Positions 34,086-45,471 of a stretch of 64,000 bases of DNA are shown here, one piece after another. This stretch comes from CAIJMU01 sp035530275 (lineage in GTDB: Bacteria > Spirochaetota > Spirochaetia > Treponematales > Rectinemataceae): assembly GCA_035530275.1 (NCBI GenBank), contig DATKVC010000015.1, forward strand, positions 310,001 to 374,000, written 5' to 3'. The position numbers and the translations under genes are program-made. The notes beneath the pieces were generated by a model. It was not told where the DNA came from. It did no database searches and was given only the letters and a program-made list of their open reading frames with translations. Numbering within the stretch: position 1 is the first letter of the stretch; the number at the start of each line of letters is the position of its first letter.

Positions 34086-34694
34086 ATGACGGTCGAGGAG
34101 GCGGGCGCCAAGCCCTACGGCTGCGCGATCTGCGCTACCCAGGCCTGCCTCCGCGGCGAGATCGGGCGCATGCCGACCACCTGCCCGACGCGGACCCTGC
34201 CCGAGCTCTCCCGCGACGCGGAGCCCTATCTCGAGGAGGCTCTCCACGCGGAGATGCTGGTCGCCGACGCCGCGCCCTTCACCGGCGAGGGTCGGCTCAG
34301 GAACCGCGTCGAGGAGCTCGTCTTTTACGCGAAGGAGAGCGGCCTGCGCCGAATCGGCGTGGCCTTCTGCGTGTCGATGACCAAGGAGGCGCAGAGGCTC
34401 GGCCGGATCCTTCGCGAGGAGGGGCTCGAGGCCGAGCTCGTCTGCTGCAGGGTCGGCGCGATCGACTACGAGGAGGTGGGCCTCGTAAAGGCACACCCCG
34501 AGCGATTCGCCGCCTCCTGCAACCCGGTGGCCCAGGCGAAGCTCCTGAACGAACGCAAGGTCGACCTAATTACGATGATGGGCCTTTGCATCGGCCACGA
34601 CCTCATATTCCAGCGAGAGTGCGAGGCCCCCGTCACGACCCTCGTCGTCAAGGATAGGGCGCTGGATCATCACACGATCGCGGCGCTTCGATAG
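34086..34694 (+). CDS. DUF1847 cysteine-rich protein
   Basis: This 202-residue protein has an N-terminal metal-binding-like motif CAICATQAC (C13, C16, C21) with C33 nearby. Later cysteines occur in the FCVSMTKEAQRLG, VCCRVGAI and MGLCIGHD segments, all conserved features of DUF1847. The family is found in anaerobes and is often annotated as metal-binding; its role is unknown. It is the second gene of a probable unit with the ACR3-like transporter, which suggests a metalloid or metal connection. There is no clear Shine-Dalgarno before ATG 34086, so translation may be coupled. Confidence 0.8.
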   Translation: MTVEEAGAKPYGCAICATQACLRGEIGRMPTTCPTRTLPELSRDAEPYLEEALHAEMLVADAAPFTGEGRLRNRVEELVFYAKESGLRRIGVAFCVSMTKEAQRLGRILREEGLEAELVCCRVGAIDYEEVGLVKAHPERFAASCNPVAQAKLLNERKVDLITMMGLCIGHDLIFQRECEAPVTTLVVKDRALDHHTIAALR

Positions 34695-34711
34695 AAGGTC
34701 GTTGACGCCGG

Positions 34712-34860
34712 GTGTTGGTTCTCGAGCCTCGAATTGAAGCGTTCTCGCCTCGCGGCGCCAGGGGCGCGCCTGATCTCGTCGTCGAGATTCTCTCGCCTTC
34801 GACCTCGAAGAGGGATCAGAATCGACCCGAGGGAGCTTTTCGTGAATTTGGATTGAGGCG
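34712..34860 (+). pseudogene. Uma2 (DUF820) family endonuclease remnant
   Basis: A short frame reads GAPDLVVEILSPSTSKRD, the core strand motif of Uma2-family nuclease-like proteins, with a few flanking residues resembling the family (FREFGLRR). Everything upstream and downstream of this core is missing and the frame degrades. A full Uma2 protein has about 180-190 residues. It is a decayed fragment. Confidence 0.6.
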
Positions 34861-34868
34861 CGGTCCTC

Positions 34869-35456
34869 TCAGCGCCTCGTCGAGTAAGCCTCGAGGTCGA
34901 GGATCGCGCACTCGGCCGTAAAACCCGCCGGCAAGACTCCGAAAGATTGTATGAGCCGCGCCCAAAAATTCACCTGGGCGGCCGTGCTCGCGATGATGAC
35001 GATGGTCCGTTCCGAAAAATGGCGCTTGAGCTCGGCGATCATCGCGGCCTCGAAGGCCACGGGCGTCGAGCAGATGGCGCGGGCGTAGGCGAGGGCCGCG
35101 CGTTCGGCTCCAGTCAGGCTCGCGACCTCATCGAGGCCCTTGATGCCGCGCAGGGCGAGGATCTCGTCCTCGGTTATGCCCTCGCCGGAAAATTCCTTCG
35201 AATTCATATCGATGCAGAATGGGCAGGAAACCGCGAAGGAAACCTGCATGCGGAGGAGTTTGAGGAGGCGACGCGGCACCTCGCGGTCGTGGTGGGCCAC
35301 CAGGGCCTCGAGGATGCCGGAGCCCCAGAATGCCTTCGGATAATGGGCGAGGATGCGATTGGCGACGAGGGGCTTGCCGAGGCCTCGCTCGACGAGGGCG
35401 AGCATGAGGCGGAGGAAGAGGGGAGGGCGGCGTGGCGGCCGGATGTAGGTTTCCAT
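34869..35456 (-). CDS. AhpD-like/carboxymuconolactone decarboxylase family protein
   Basis: This 195-residue protein is an all-helical CMD-family member with a CPFC motif at C78-C81 inside VSFAVSCPFCIDMN, the redox-active pair of AhpD-like proteins. The upstream helix and the later HFSERTIVIIASTAAQVNFWARL block are typical. The family includes peroxidase partners and decarboxylases; the CxxC pair argues for a thiol-redox role. I chose ATG 35456 because upstream residues are Pro/Arg/Ser-rich and unlike the family. The Uma2 remnant overlaps the end of this transcription unit from the opposite strand. Confidence 0.78.
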   Translation of the reverse strand: METYIRPPRRPPLFLRLMLALVERGLGKPLVANRILAHYPKAFWGSGILEALVAHHDREVPRRLLKLLRMQVSFAVSCPFCIDMNSKEFSGEGITEDEILALRGIKGLDEVASLTGAERAALAYARAICSTPVAFEAAMIAELKRHFSERTIVIIASTAAQVNFWARLIQSFGVLPAGFTAECAILDLEAYSTRR

Positions 35457-35594
35457 GGGGCGAGCATGAACCGACGGCGCGAGCCGTGTCCATCGGGCCC
35501 GGGGGTGGGCGGATTGGGCCGGACTGGTTGGGCAGGGCAGTAGGGTCGGTCCGGCGTCGAGACCGCCCAAAGGACCCTTTTGCCATGGCCGGCC

Positions 35595-37265
35595 TTACGT
35601 CGCCTTTGGCAGCCCCAATGCCCTTGTCTTTCTCTTCGCGACGGGCTTAGCCGATGATGGAATCGCGTTCTCCGAAACCTTGCCGCTATCCGCGCCGCCA
35701 TCGCGCAACCTGAAAAACGAGAGGGCATGATCGAGAGTTTCCGCCTGCCCGTTGAGTTCCTCGGCCATCGAGGCGAGTTCCTCCGAGGCGGCGGCGTTCT
35801 GCTGGATGACCGAATCGAGCTGGGTGGCGGCCTTGCCGATCTGCGCCACACCGACGCTCTGCTCGCGGCTCGCGGCGGCGATTTCCCGCACCATTTCCGC
35901 GGTCTTCCGGATGCCGGGCACCACATCCTTGATGAGCCTGCCCGCCTCCTCGGCCACCGCCACGCTGCTCGTCGAGAGATCGGAAATCTCGCGTGAAGCG
36001 GATTGTGAGCGCTCGGCGAGCTTGCGCACCTCGCTCGCCACCACGGCGAATCCCTTGCCCGCCTCGCCGGCCCGCGCCGCCTCGATGGCTGCGTTGAGGG
36101 CGAGGAGGTTGGTCTGCCGCGCGATTTCCTCGATGATGCCGATCTTGCCCGCGATTTCCTTCATCGCCTTCAAGGTCTTCTCTACAGATGCGCCGCCGGA
36201 TTCGGCGGAAGCCGCGCTTTGGCGAGCCATACCCTCGGCGGCCACGGCGTTGTCCGCGTTTTGCGTGATCGTCGACTCCATCTCCTCGACCGAGGAGCTG
36301 ACTTCCTCGGCGGCGGCCGCCTGTTCGGTGGCGCCCTGCGAGAGTCCCTGGGCGGTCGCGTTCATCTGAGTGCTTCCCGTGCTTACGTTGCCGGCGGAAT
36401 TTTTCACGGTCGCGGCCATCTCCGCGAGGTTTGAGGTCATGGATGAAAGGGCCTTCGCGAGGGCGCCGATCTCGTCGGCTCGCTCGAGATGGCGGGGATC
36501 GATTTCGCCGCTGAGGTCTCCCGAGGCGATGCGATCGGCCAAGCCCACGGAGACGGCTAGGGGCTTGGTGATGGAGCGGGACAGGAAGAAGCCGACTGCA
36601 AGGGACAATATGACGGCGAAGCTCAGTACTATGATCATGAGCAGGCTAGTCAGGCGCGCCAGATGGGTATTGGCCTCGGCTTGGGCCTTCGCGCCGTCGA
36701 CATTGACCTTGATCATGTCCGTGATCAGGTTGTTGATTATATCCGAGGCGGCATCGAGGTCGCCGTTCGCAGCGGTCTTCGCCTCCTCGGTCTTACCGAC
36801 CATGGACAGGGCCAGGACCCTGTCGGCCGAGGCGTTGAATACCGCGTAATTTGCCTGGAATTGTGCGAACTGCTTCCTGTCGGTCGAGCCTTCCAGGGTC
36901 CGCGGATAGGTCGCCATCGCCAGATCCATTTCCTTGCGCCTATCGGCCATGCTCGAAGAGAGATCCTCGAATTTGGCAGCGGTGGAGGCGAACACGGAGC
37001 TGATCGCATTGGCCCTGATCCTGTTGGTGGCGAAGGCGAATTGGGCGAGGATGCCGAGGGGCGCCGCGTCCTTTTCATACATTCGGGTGTCGGCGCGATT
37101 CAAGGCGCCGAGATTGACGATGGCGAAGCCTCCGACCGCTGCGGAAAGCAGCGATACGAGGAGAAAGCCGCCGATGAGTTTGTTGCCGATTTTCAAATTG
37201 CGCCTCCAAAATGAAGCGAGGGCGGTTCCCGAGCCTGGCTGACAGCCGATTTCGTCGTCGCGCAT
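35595..37265 (-). CDS. Methyl-accepting chemotaxis protein
   Basis: This 556-residue transmembrane receptor has a first helix (about 28-48), a four-helix-bundle periplasmic sensor (about 50-195), a second helix (about 200-222), a HAMP domain (about 225-280) and a cytoplasmic signalling domain. The highly conserved hairpin tip is present around EIARQTNLLALNAAIEAARA. It should control swimming through CheA/CheW, which are not in the window. The start ATG 37265 has only a weak ribosome-binding site; a longer frame upstream reads as non-coding. The tail ends in a basic segment without a CheR-binding pentapeptide. Confidence 0.9.
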   Translation of the reverse strand: MRDDEIGCQPGSGTALASFWRRNLKIGNKLIGGFLLVSLLSAAVGGFAIVNLGALNRADTRMYEKDAAPLGILAQFAFATNRIRANAISSVFASTAAKFEDLSSSMADRRKEMDLAMATYPRTLEGSTDRKQFAQFQANYAVFNASADRVLALSMVGKTEEAKTAANGDLDAASDIINNLITDMIKVNVDGAKAQAEANTHLARLTSLLMIIVLSFAVILSLAVGFFLSRSITKPLAVSVGLADRIASGDLSGEIDPRHLERADEIGALAKALSSMTSNLAEMAATVKNSAGNVSTGSTQMNATAQGLSQGATEQAAAAEEVSSSVEEMESTITQNADNAVAAEGMARQSAASAESGGASVEKTLKAMKEIAGKIGIIEEIARQTNLLALNAAIEAARAGEAGKGFAVVASEVRKLAERSQSASREISDLSTSSVAVAEEAGRLIKDVVPGIRKTAEMVREIAAASREQSVGVAQIGKAATQLDSVIQQNAAASEELASMAEELNGQAETLDHALSFFRLRDGGADSGKVSENAIPSSAKPVAKRKTRALGLPKAT

Positions 37266-37401
37266 ATTATTCGCTTCATTACGATTAGGATATTTTGTGA
37301 CAGTTTTCCGAAAGAGGAAGTGGCCCGGACCGCGTCCCCGGGCCGCGTTCCCTGGCCGAAAGCTACCCCGGCCGCGAGACCGGGGCGCTCGTTTCGATGG
37401 T

Positions 37402-40101
<2,700 letters not shown>

Positions 40102-40234
40102 AGTCTCTCCTTAGCGCGCGTGATGCGCCGCCTTAATCGGGCGGCGGCTATCGTAATTATCATGAGTTCCGCATTTCGATGAGGCCGAATGGTGCCCGAG
40201 CGCTCCAGTCGCGATCGGCCGGCCGGCCCTTCCA

Positions 40235-41023
40235 CTAGAACCGGGAATGACCATAGGCCTCTCCGAGTTCCCGCGCCGCCCCCCTGAGCTCGATCGAGAG
40301 TCGCTCGAGCTTTTGCGCGTCCATCCGCGTCGAGGGGCCGGCTATGTTGATCGCGGCGATGATGCCCTTGTCCTTCGTGTCCACGGGAGCGGCCACCGAG
40401 CTCATGCCTTCCAGCCGCTCGCCGACGCCGATGGCGAAGCCATCGTGCCGCACGGAACGGATTCGCTCGGCGAGGAGTTCCTGGCTGAGCAGGGTTCCGT
40501 CCGCGAGACGGACGGCCTCGAGGGTGGAGATATATTCCCCGAGCTCGGCGTCAGGCATGCCGGCGCAGAGGACGAGGCCGGAGGCGCCGATGTGGAGGGG
40601 CAGCCTTTCGCCGATGGGAGTCTGGAAGCGAAGGGGATGGGGACTTTCGACCCGCTCGACGAGGATCCTCTCGAGTCCCTGCCGCACGTAAAGCGAACAG
40701 GTTTCCTCCGAGGATTCGACCAGGGCCCGCATGATGGGGAGGGCGCTCCGCGTCAGACCGTCAGAGGCTTTGAAAGAACGGGCGAGATGGAGGGCCCCGA
40801 CCCAGAGGGCGTACTTGCCCTCGTGCTTGCGAACGAAACCCTTCGACTCGAGGACCTCGAGGAGGCGTTGGGCGGTTGCCTTGGGTATGCCCGTATCCAT
40901 TTCGATGGCGCGGACGCCCCGGGGCGAACCGGTCTTTTCGAGATAGTCGAGGAGATCGAGGGCCTTCTCCAGGGAGCGGACTGAGGTCTTTTTTTCGGTG
41001 CTTCCCACTGTCGTTTGTCCCAT
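40235..41023 (-). CDS. IclR-family transcriptional regulator
   Basis: This 262-residue protein has an N-terminal winged helix (about 14-75; IPKATAQRLLEVLESKGFV is its recognition part) and a C-terminal IclR effector domain (about 90-255; LPLHIGASGLVLCAGM and the IAAINIAGP block). Members usually respond to small organic acids. A large palindrome overlaps its own predicted transcription start, so it is probably autoregulated. It stands divergent to tctCBA and upstream of acnA, which makes tricarboxylate uptake and aconitase its likely targets. Effector identity is inferred from context only. Confidence 0.88.
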   Translation of the reverse strand: MGQTTVGSTEKKTSVRSLEKALDLLDYLEKTGSPRGVRAIEMDTGIPKATAQRLLEVLESKGFVRKHEGKYALWVGALHLARSFKASDGLTRSALPIMRALVESSEETCSLYVRQGLERILVERVESPHPLRFQTPIGERLPLHIGASGLVLCAGMPDAELGEYISTLEAVRLADGTLLSQELLAERIRSVRHDGFAIGVGERLEGMSSVAAPVDTKDKGIIAAINIAGPSTRMDAQKLERLSIELRGAARELGEAYGHSRF

Positions 41024-41106
41024 GGCCGCCGCTCCTGCCTCAGTCCCTCTCTCGGGCCCGCAGGCCCGGGAAGAGGGGCTTTTCGCCGCTCGAAACCGCT
41101 GAATCC

Positions 41107-41137
41107 GGACAAAGTCCCATATCGTGGGACTTTGTCC
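41107..41137. promoter_or_regulatory. IclR-type operator, 13-bp perfect arms
   Basis: GGACAAAGTCCCA, 5 nt (TATCG), then its exact complement. On the minus strand it starts at the expected transcription start of iclR, immediately downstream of the -10 box. It is a good autoregulation site and may also affect tctC. Confidence 0.65.
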
Positions 41138-41142
41138 TAGTC

Positions 41143-41171
41143 ATTCTAGGCGCGCCTCGGAGAATCGTCAA
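41143..41171 (-). promoter_or_regulatory. iclR promoter
   Basis: On the minus strand TTGACG (41166-41171) and TAGAAT (41143-41148) are separated by 17 nt, upstream of the palindrome. Confidence 0.6.
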
Positions 41172-41342
41172 GGGAAAAGCGGAGCCCGAAAGCGGCCACG
41201 GTTTCAGTCCGCTCCTAAAGACGCGTAGGACTTACACCTACAGTTCTTTCCTGAACCTTCCTACATACGAAAGCGAGAAGGCGATTCAGACTCCCCCATC
41301 GTCGGATGGTCCGGATGCGACCATCCTCATAAAGGAGAGCGC

Positions 41343-42320
41343 ATGAAGAAGACAGTCGCAGTCCTCGCAGGCCTCGCCCTGACCCTTGCCTTTGCGGCAC
41401 CGGTCGTCGCGGCCCCCTATCCCTCGAAGCCCCTCGAGATCGTCGTGGCCAACAACCCCGGTTCCGGTTGGGATCAGGCTGCTCGCATGGTCAACGCCAC
41501 CCTCGAGAAGGAGAAGCTCTATCCCCAGCCCATGTCCGTCGTCAACAAGCCGGGCGGAGGCGGAACGGTCGGCTTCCTCTACATGCAGTCGCAGGCCAAG
41601 AACGACTATGAGCTCATCCCCTTCTCCGCCCCCCTCATCTTCAAGTCGATCGACACGACGCTTCAGGGCTCCTACAAGGACCTCACGCCTCTCGCCGGCC
41701 TCACCGTGGACTTCGAGTGCGTCGTCGTCAAGGCCGACTCGCCCTACAAGACCATCAACGATCTCTTCGCCGCGATCAAGAAAGACCCGACCATGGTGAA
41801 AATGGCCGGCGGTTCCAGCCCCGGCTCTATGGACCATGTCGCCCTTCTTAAAATGGCCCAGGCAGGCGGCGTCGATCCCACCAAGATCATCTACGTCGCC
41901 TTCTCCGGCGGCGGCGAGGCCATGACCACCCTTCTCGGCGGCAACGTGGCCTTCCTCTGCACCGGCACCGGCGAGGCAGTTCCCCAGCTCAAGGCCGGGA
42001 CTGTTCGCGTCCTCGGCATCAGCGCCCCCGCCCGCCGCGGCGGCGACCTCAAGGACATCCCCACCTTGAAGGAGCAGGGCGTCAACGTGACCTACGAGGT
42101 CTGGCGCGGCCTCTTCGGAGCGCCCGGCATGTCCAAGGAAGCCCAGGCCTATTGGGCCCGCACCATCAAGAAGATGGTCGCTACCCCGACCTGGAAGTCT
42201 CTCCTCGACCAGTTCGCCCTTGGAGACGGCTACATGGATCAGGCCTCCTTCGCGAAGTTCCTCGACAACGAATACGCAACCTCAAAGGACCTGCTGACGA
42301 AGATCGGCTTGGTCAAATAA
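41343..42320 (+). CDS. tctC: Tripartite tricarboxylate transporter, substrate-binding protein
   Basis: This 325-residue periplasmic receptor (Bug/TctC family) captures the substrate for the TctAB membrane pair. It has a signal peptide (residues 1-24, ...AAPVVA-APYP) and the family opening PSKPLEIVVANNPGSGWD, where the aspartate-containing loop binds carboxylates. The later SSPGSMDH and TGTGEAVPQLKAG blocks are typical. The ribosome-binding site AAAGGAG is close to ATG 41343. tctB and tctA follow. The family binds tricarboxylates, dicarboxylates and other acids, so citrate is not proved. Aconitase homologues nearby favour a tricarboxylate. Confidence 0.9.
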   Translation: MKKTVAVLAGLALTLAFAAPVVAAPYPSKPLEIVVANNPGSGWDQAARMVNATLEKEKLYPQPMSVVNKPGGGGTVGFLYMQSQAKNDYELIPFSAPLIFKSIDTTLQGSYKDLTPLAGLTVDFECVVVKADSPYKTINDLFAAIKKDPTMVKMAGGSSPGSMDHVALLKMAQAGGVDPTKIIYVAFSGGGEAMTTLLGGNVAFLCTGTGEAVPQLKAGTVRVLGISAPARRGGDLKDIPTLKEQGVNVTYEVWRGLFGAPGMSKEAQAYWARTIKKMVATPTWKSLLDQFALGDGYMDQASFAKFLDNEYATSKDLLTKIGLVK

Positions 42321-42400
42321 GGACTCTTCCCAATATCGAGCCGGCGGTCGACGCGAATACTCGAGATGCGTCACCGTCGGCTTATTTTCAGGAGCAATTC

Positions 42401-42907
42401 ATGGCCACTGGCAAGCGTGAAGACCGGATCGCGAGCGTACTCGTCGCACTGTTTTCCGTCGCCTTCCTGATGGGAGCCTTTTTCACCATCAAGAAGCCTA
42501 TCTACCCGCAGCAGCTCGGACCCGACGGCTTTCCGAAGGCCATCGGATTCCTTATGACGGCACTTTCGATCATTTATCTTTTCCAGGCCTTTTTGGGCAA
42601 GATCAAGGATGACGCGAAAAGAGCGGAAATCATCGGCGCCGAGGAGAAACTCGAGGAGAAGACAAACTTCAAGCTCATGGGCCTCGTCCTCCTCGACATG
42701 GTAGCCTACGCCCTCCTCTTCGTGCCCCTGGGCTTCGCTCTTTCGACGCTTTTGGCCCTGCTGGTCGGCATCCTCATCCTCGATCGCAAGCATCTTATCA
42801 GGGATCTCATCATTTCCGTCGTCGGGAGCTTCGGCATCTATTTCGCCTTTACCATCCTGCTCCGCGTCGAACTTCCCCGGGGTCTCCTGACCCTCGTCGG
42901 ATTATAA
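42401..42907 (+). CDS. tctB: Tripartite tricarboxylate transporter, small membrane subunit
   Basis: This 168-residue protein has four membrane helices (about 10-30, 48-66, 92-125 in two parts, and 135-160), as expected for the TctB family. A soluble loop between helices two and three is Lys/Glu-rich. The ribosome-binding site AGGAG is before ATG 42401. It lies between tctC and tctA (12 nt gap to tctA). It works with TctA as the permease of the transporter. Sequence conservation in this family is low, so the call rests on size, topology and position. Confidence 0.87.
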   Translation: MATGKREDRIASVLVALFSVAFLMGAFFTIKKPIYPQQLGPDGFPKAIGFLMTALSIIYLFQAFLGKIKDDAKRAEIIGAEEKLEEKTNFKLMGLVLLDMVAYALLFVPLGFALSTLLALLVGILILDRKHLIRDLIISVVGSFGIYFAFTILLRVELPRGLLTLVGL

Positions 42908-42919
42908 GGAGTCGGCGCG

Positions 42920-44461
42920 ATGGATTATGTCATTCACAATGTCGTTCTCGGCTTCTCCGTGGCCGGAACGCCCATCAATCTCCTCCTCGCCTTCGTCGGC
43001 GTCTTCATGGGAACGATCATCGGCGTCCTCCCCGGCATCGGCCCGATGACGGGAACCGCCCTCCTCATTCCCCTGGCCTTCAGCCTCAACATGAACCCGA
43101 CCTCGGCCATCATCCTCATGGCCGGCATCTACTACGGCGCGATGTACGGCGGTTCGACGACTTCGATCCTCGTCAACACCCCTGGTGAATCGTCCTCGGT
43201 GGTGACCTGCATCGACGGCAACAAGATGGCGAAGAACGGCCGGGCAGGCCCCGCCCTCGCCGCCGCGGCGATCGGCTCCTTCATCGCGGGCACCTTCGCG
43301 ACCATCATGCTGATGTTCTTCGGCCCCCTCCTCGCGCAGATAGCCCTCCACTTCGGCCCCCCTGAGTTCTTCGCGCTCATGGTGGCCGGACTCACCGTCG
43401 TCACGAGCCTCGCGGGCCGGTCCATCGTCAAGGCCCTGATCTCGACCCTCTTCGGCCTCGCCATAGCCATGGTGGGAATCGACCTTCAAAGCTCGGTTCC
43501 CCGCTTCACCTTCGGCAATGTCCGCTTCATGGACGGCATCGAGTTCCTGGTCGTGGCAATTGGTTTATTCGCTATAACTGAGGTCTTCGTCAACCTGATC
43601 GAGATGGCGAAGAAGGAAGGCAAGCCCGATCTCATCAAGATCAAGGGCGGCCTGATGCTGACCAAGGAGGACTGGAAGCATTTCTGGCCCTCCTGCTGGC
43701 GGGGCACCATCTCCGGATTCTTCGTCGGCGGCGTGGCGGGCGCCGGCGCGGCCGTCGCGAGCTTCGTCTCCTACGGTCTCGAGAAGAAGGCGGGCAAGCG
43801 TCGCCACCTCCTCGGCACGGGCATCATCGAGGGTGTCGCCGGACCCGAATCGGCCAACAACGCGGCGGCGGGCGGCTCCCTCATCCACCTCCTTTGCCTC
43901 GGCATTCCCGGCTCGGGCACGACGGCCATCATGCTCGGCGCCCTCATCATGCTCGGATTGCAGCCCGGGCCCCTTCTCTTCACCCAGCAGCCCCAATTCG
44001 TCTGGGGCCTCATCGCCTCGATGTACATCGGGAACGTGATGCTCCTCGTCCTCAACCTTCCCCTGGTGGGCATGTGGGTGAAGCTGCTCGACATTCCCCA
44101 GTATCTCCTGACCCTCTTCATCGTCCTCTTTTCCTTCCTGGGCGTGTACACGGCCAACAACGCCGTCGAGGATCTCTTCATCATGATCATCTTCGGGCTC
44201 GTGGGCTTCGGCTTCAAGAAAGCAGACATTCCCGCGGCCCCGGTCATCCTCGGCATGGTCCTGGGCAAGATGATGGAGGAGAAGATGCGCCAGTCTCTCG
44301 TCATTTCCGACGGGAGCTATGCGATCTTCCTCACCCGACCCATCGCCCTCTTCTTCCTCCTCCTCGCGGTCGTGTCGATCACCAATCCCTATTGGAAATA
44401 CGTGCCGATGTTCTTCCGCAAGCTCTTCGGCGGCGGAAAGGGCAAAGCCGCGGCCGTCTAG
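42920..44461 (+). CDS. tctA: Tripartite tricarboxylate transporter, large permease
   Basis: This 513-residue permease has about twelve membrane helices. The two conserved TctA motifs are visible: GVLPGIGPMTGTALL (about 35-49) and LCLGIPGSGTTAIMLGAL (about 325-342). The GSTTSILVNTPGESS segment is also typical. It completes a tctCBA set in the standard order and is driven by the ion gradient. A bidirectional terminator follows at 44492. The operon faces a GntR-family gene on the other strand. Confidence 0.95.
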   Translation: MDYVIHNVVLGFSVAGTPINLLLAFVGVFMGTIIGVLPGIGPMTGTALLIPLAFSLNMNPTSAIILMAGIYYGAMYGGSTTSILVNTPGESSSVVTCIDGNKMAKNGRAGPALAAAAIGSFIAGTFATIMLMFFGPLLAQIALHFGPPEFFALMVAGLTVVTSLAGRSIVKALISTLFGLAIAMVGIDLQSSVPRFTFGNVRFMDGIEFLVVAIGLFAITEVFVNLIEMAKKEGKPDLIKIKGGLMLTKEDWKHFWPSCWRGTISGFFVGGVAGAGAAVASFVSYGLEKKAGKRRHLLGTGIIEGVAGPESANNAAAGGSLIHLLCLGIPGSGTTAIMLGALIMLGLQPGPLLFTQQPQFVWGLIASMYIGNVMLLVLNLPLVGMWVKLLDIPQYLLTLFIVLFSFLGVYTANNAVEDLFIMIIFGLVGFGFKKADIPAAPVILGMVLGKMMEEKMRQSLVISDGSYAIFLTRPIALFFLLLAVVSITNPYWKYVPMFFRKLFGGGKGKAAAV

Positions 44462-44491
44462 AATCGCACTATCATACGATAGCAATTATTA

Positions 44492-44519
44492 CGAAACCCC
44501 GGTCAGCGCCGGGGTTTCG
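44492..44519. terminator. Bidirectional terminator tctA / gntR
   Basis: CGAAACCCCGG, a 6-nt loop, and its exact complement form an 11-bp stem between two convergent genes. On the minus strand it is followed by TAATAATT, so it is best suited to stop the gntR transcript. The gntR stop codon lies next to the loop. Confidence 0.7.
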
Positions 44520-45411
44520 CCTTCTCTTCGCTCGCTCCTTCGAGATGGGCTGCCAGGAGCCGCGCGGCTGCCTTCATGTCGCCCTTTTCGATCGCGGCGA
44601 GGATCGCGAGATGTTCCTCTGCCTGTCCGCGTCGGGGAATGCGATCCTTCCTAGCCTGACGATATTCCACGAGTCGACGGAGACTGTCGACGCGGGCGAG
44701 CGCCTCCGCGATGAAGCGGTTGCCGGACCACGAGGCGAGGGTTTCGTGGAAGCCGATGTTTGCCTCGAAGAGCTCCGCTGCCGACATCGCGCGATAGCCG
44801 CCGTCGCGGATCGCGGTCTGCAGAATCCGGAGCCGCGCGAGCTCTTCGGGATCGGCCTTGAAGTCCGGAAGCAAGAGGCCGGCCGGCTCGATGGTCGCCC
44901 GGAAGGCGTAGCTTTCGGCGTAAGCCTTCGCCGTATCGATGAGGGGTAGGAAACGCCAGCCGTGGCCCATCTGCCGCTCGATCCATCCTTCCGCGCGTAT
45001 CCTCGATAGGACTGCGAGAAGCTTGGTTCTCGGCACGGCGTAGCGTCGCATGAGCTCGGCCTCGGTTATCTCGTCGGGCAACCTTCCCCCGATCCTGTCG
45101 TCGGCCACGAGTTCGTAGAGCCTCTCTCCGGCCTTCCCCCCTTCGGGCGTCGGAAGCGCTTTGGAGGCGACGGCGAGAAAGTAGCCCTTGTTGAGGTCGT
45201 GGGTCGCGAGCCCTGCGTCTTCGAGAAAGCCGAGGGCGAAGGCCACTGGCGTCCGAGATACGCCGAGCCGCTCTGCAAGATCGCTTTCCACGAGGCGACT
45301 GCCGACGGGAAGCCCGTCCTGCTTGACTAGGGCGAGCAGTTCCGCGACGACCCGAGCCCTGAGGGGGCTCAGGCCCTCGACTCCGAGAGACTCGCTTTTC
45401 CTTCGCTTCAT
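44503..45411 (-). CDS. GntR-family regulator with two winged-helix domains
   Basis: This 302-residue regulator has a first GntR winged helix (about 15-75; recognition helix ESDLAERLGVSRTPV), then a second winged-helix-like block (about 105-155; TEAELMRRYAVPRTKLLAVL) and a helical FCD-like effector domain (about 165-300). Two DNA-binding-like domains in one GntR protein are uncommon. I chose ATG 45411 because AAGGGG precedes it; ATG 45438 has no such site. It is divergent from acnD, and an 8-8-8 palindrome overlaps the acnD promoter. It probably represses acnD-prpF in response to a carboxylate. Confidence 0.85.
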   Translation of the reverse strand: MKRRKSESLGVEGLSPLRARVVAELLALVKQDGLPVGSRLVESDLAERLGVSRTPVAFALGFLEDAGLATHDLNKGYFLAVASKALPTPEGGKAGERLYELVADDRIGGRLPDEITEAELMRRYAVPRTKLLAVLSRIRAEGWIERQMGHGWRFLPLIDTAKAYAESYAFRATIEPAGLLLPDFKADPEELARLRILQTAIRDGGYRAMSAAELFEANIGFHETLASWSGNRFIAEALARVDSLRRLVEYRQARKDRIPRRGQAEEHLAILAAIEKGDMKAAARLLAAHLEGASEEKAKPRR

Positions 45412-45442
45412 TCCCAACTGCCCCTTAATCCGGTCCATCGAT

Positions 45443-45471
45443 TTGACGAATGCATTATGTGACTATATAAT
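45443..45471 (+). promoter_or_regulatory. Near-consensus promoter of acnD-prpF
   Basis: TTGACG (45443-45448) and the perfect -10 TATAAT (45466-45471) are separated by 17 nt. The start codon lies 36 nt after the -10 box, with GGAGG in between. Confidence 0.75.

Larger units (their letters stand above)
41024..41342. other. iclR-tctC divergent control region
   Basis: About 320 bases holding the iclR promoter and operator (listed separately) and the tctC leader. No good plus-strand sigma70 promoter is obvious. A small inverted repeat GGATGGTC/GACCATCC (41304-41326) sits in the leader just before the ribosome-binding site AAAGGAG. Confidence 0.5.

Noticed and set aside
37363..37386. Terminator after acnA
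   Set aside because: CCCCGG/CCGGGG can pair, but no U-run follows on the minus strand and the sequence is GC-rich throughout, so I do not list it.
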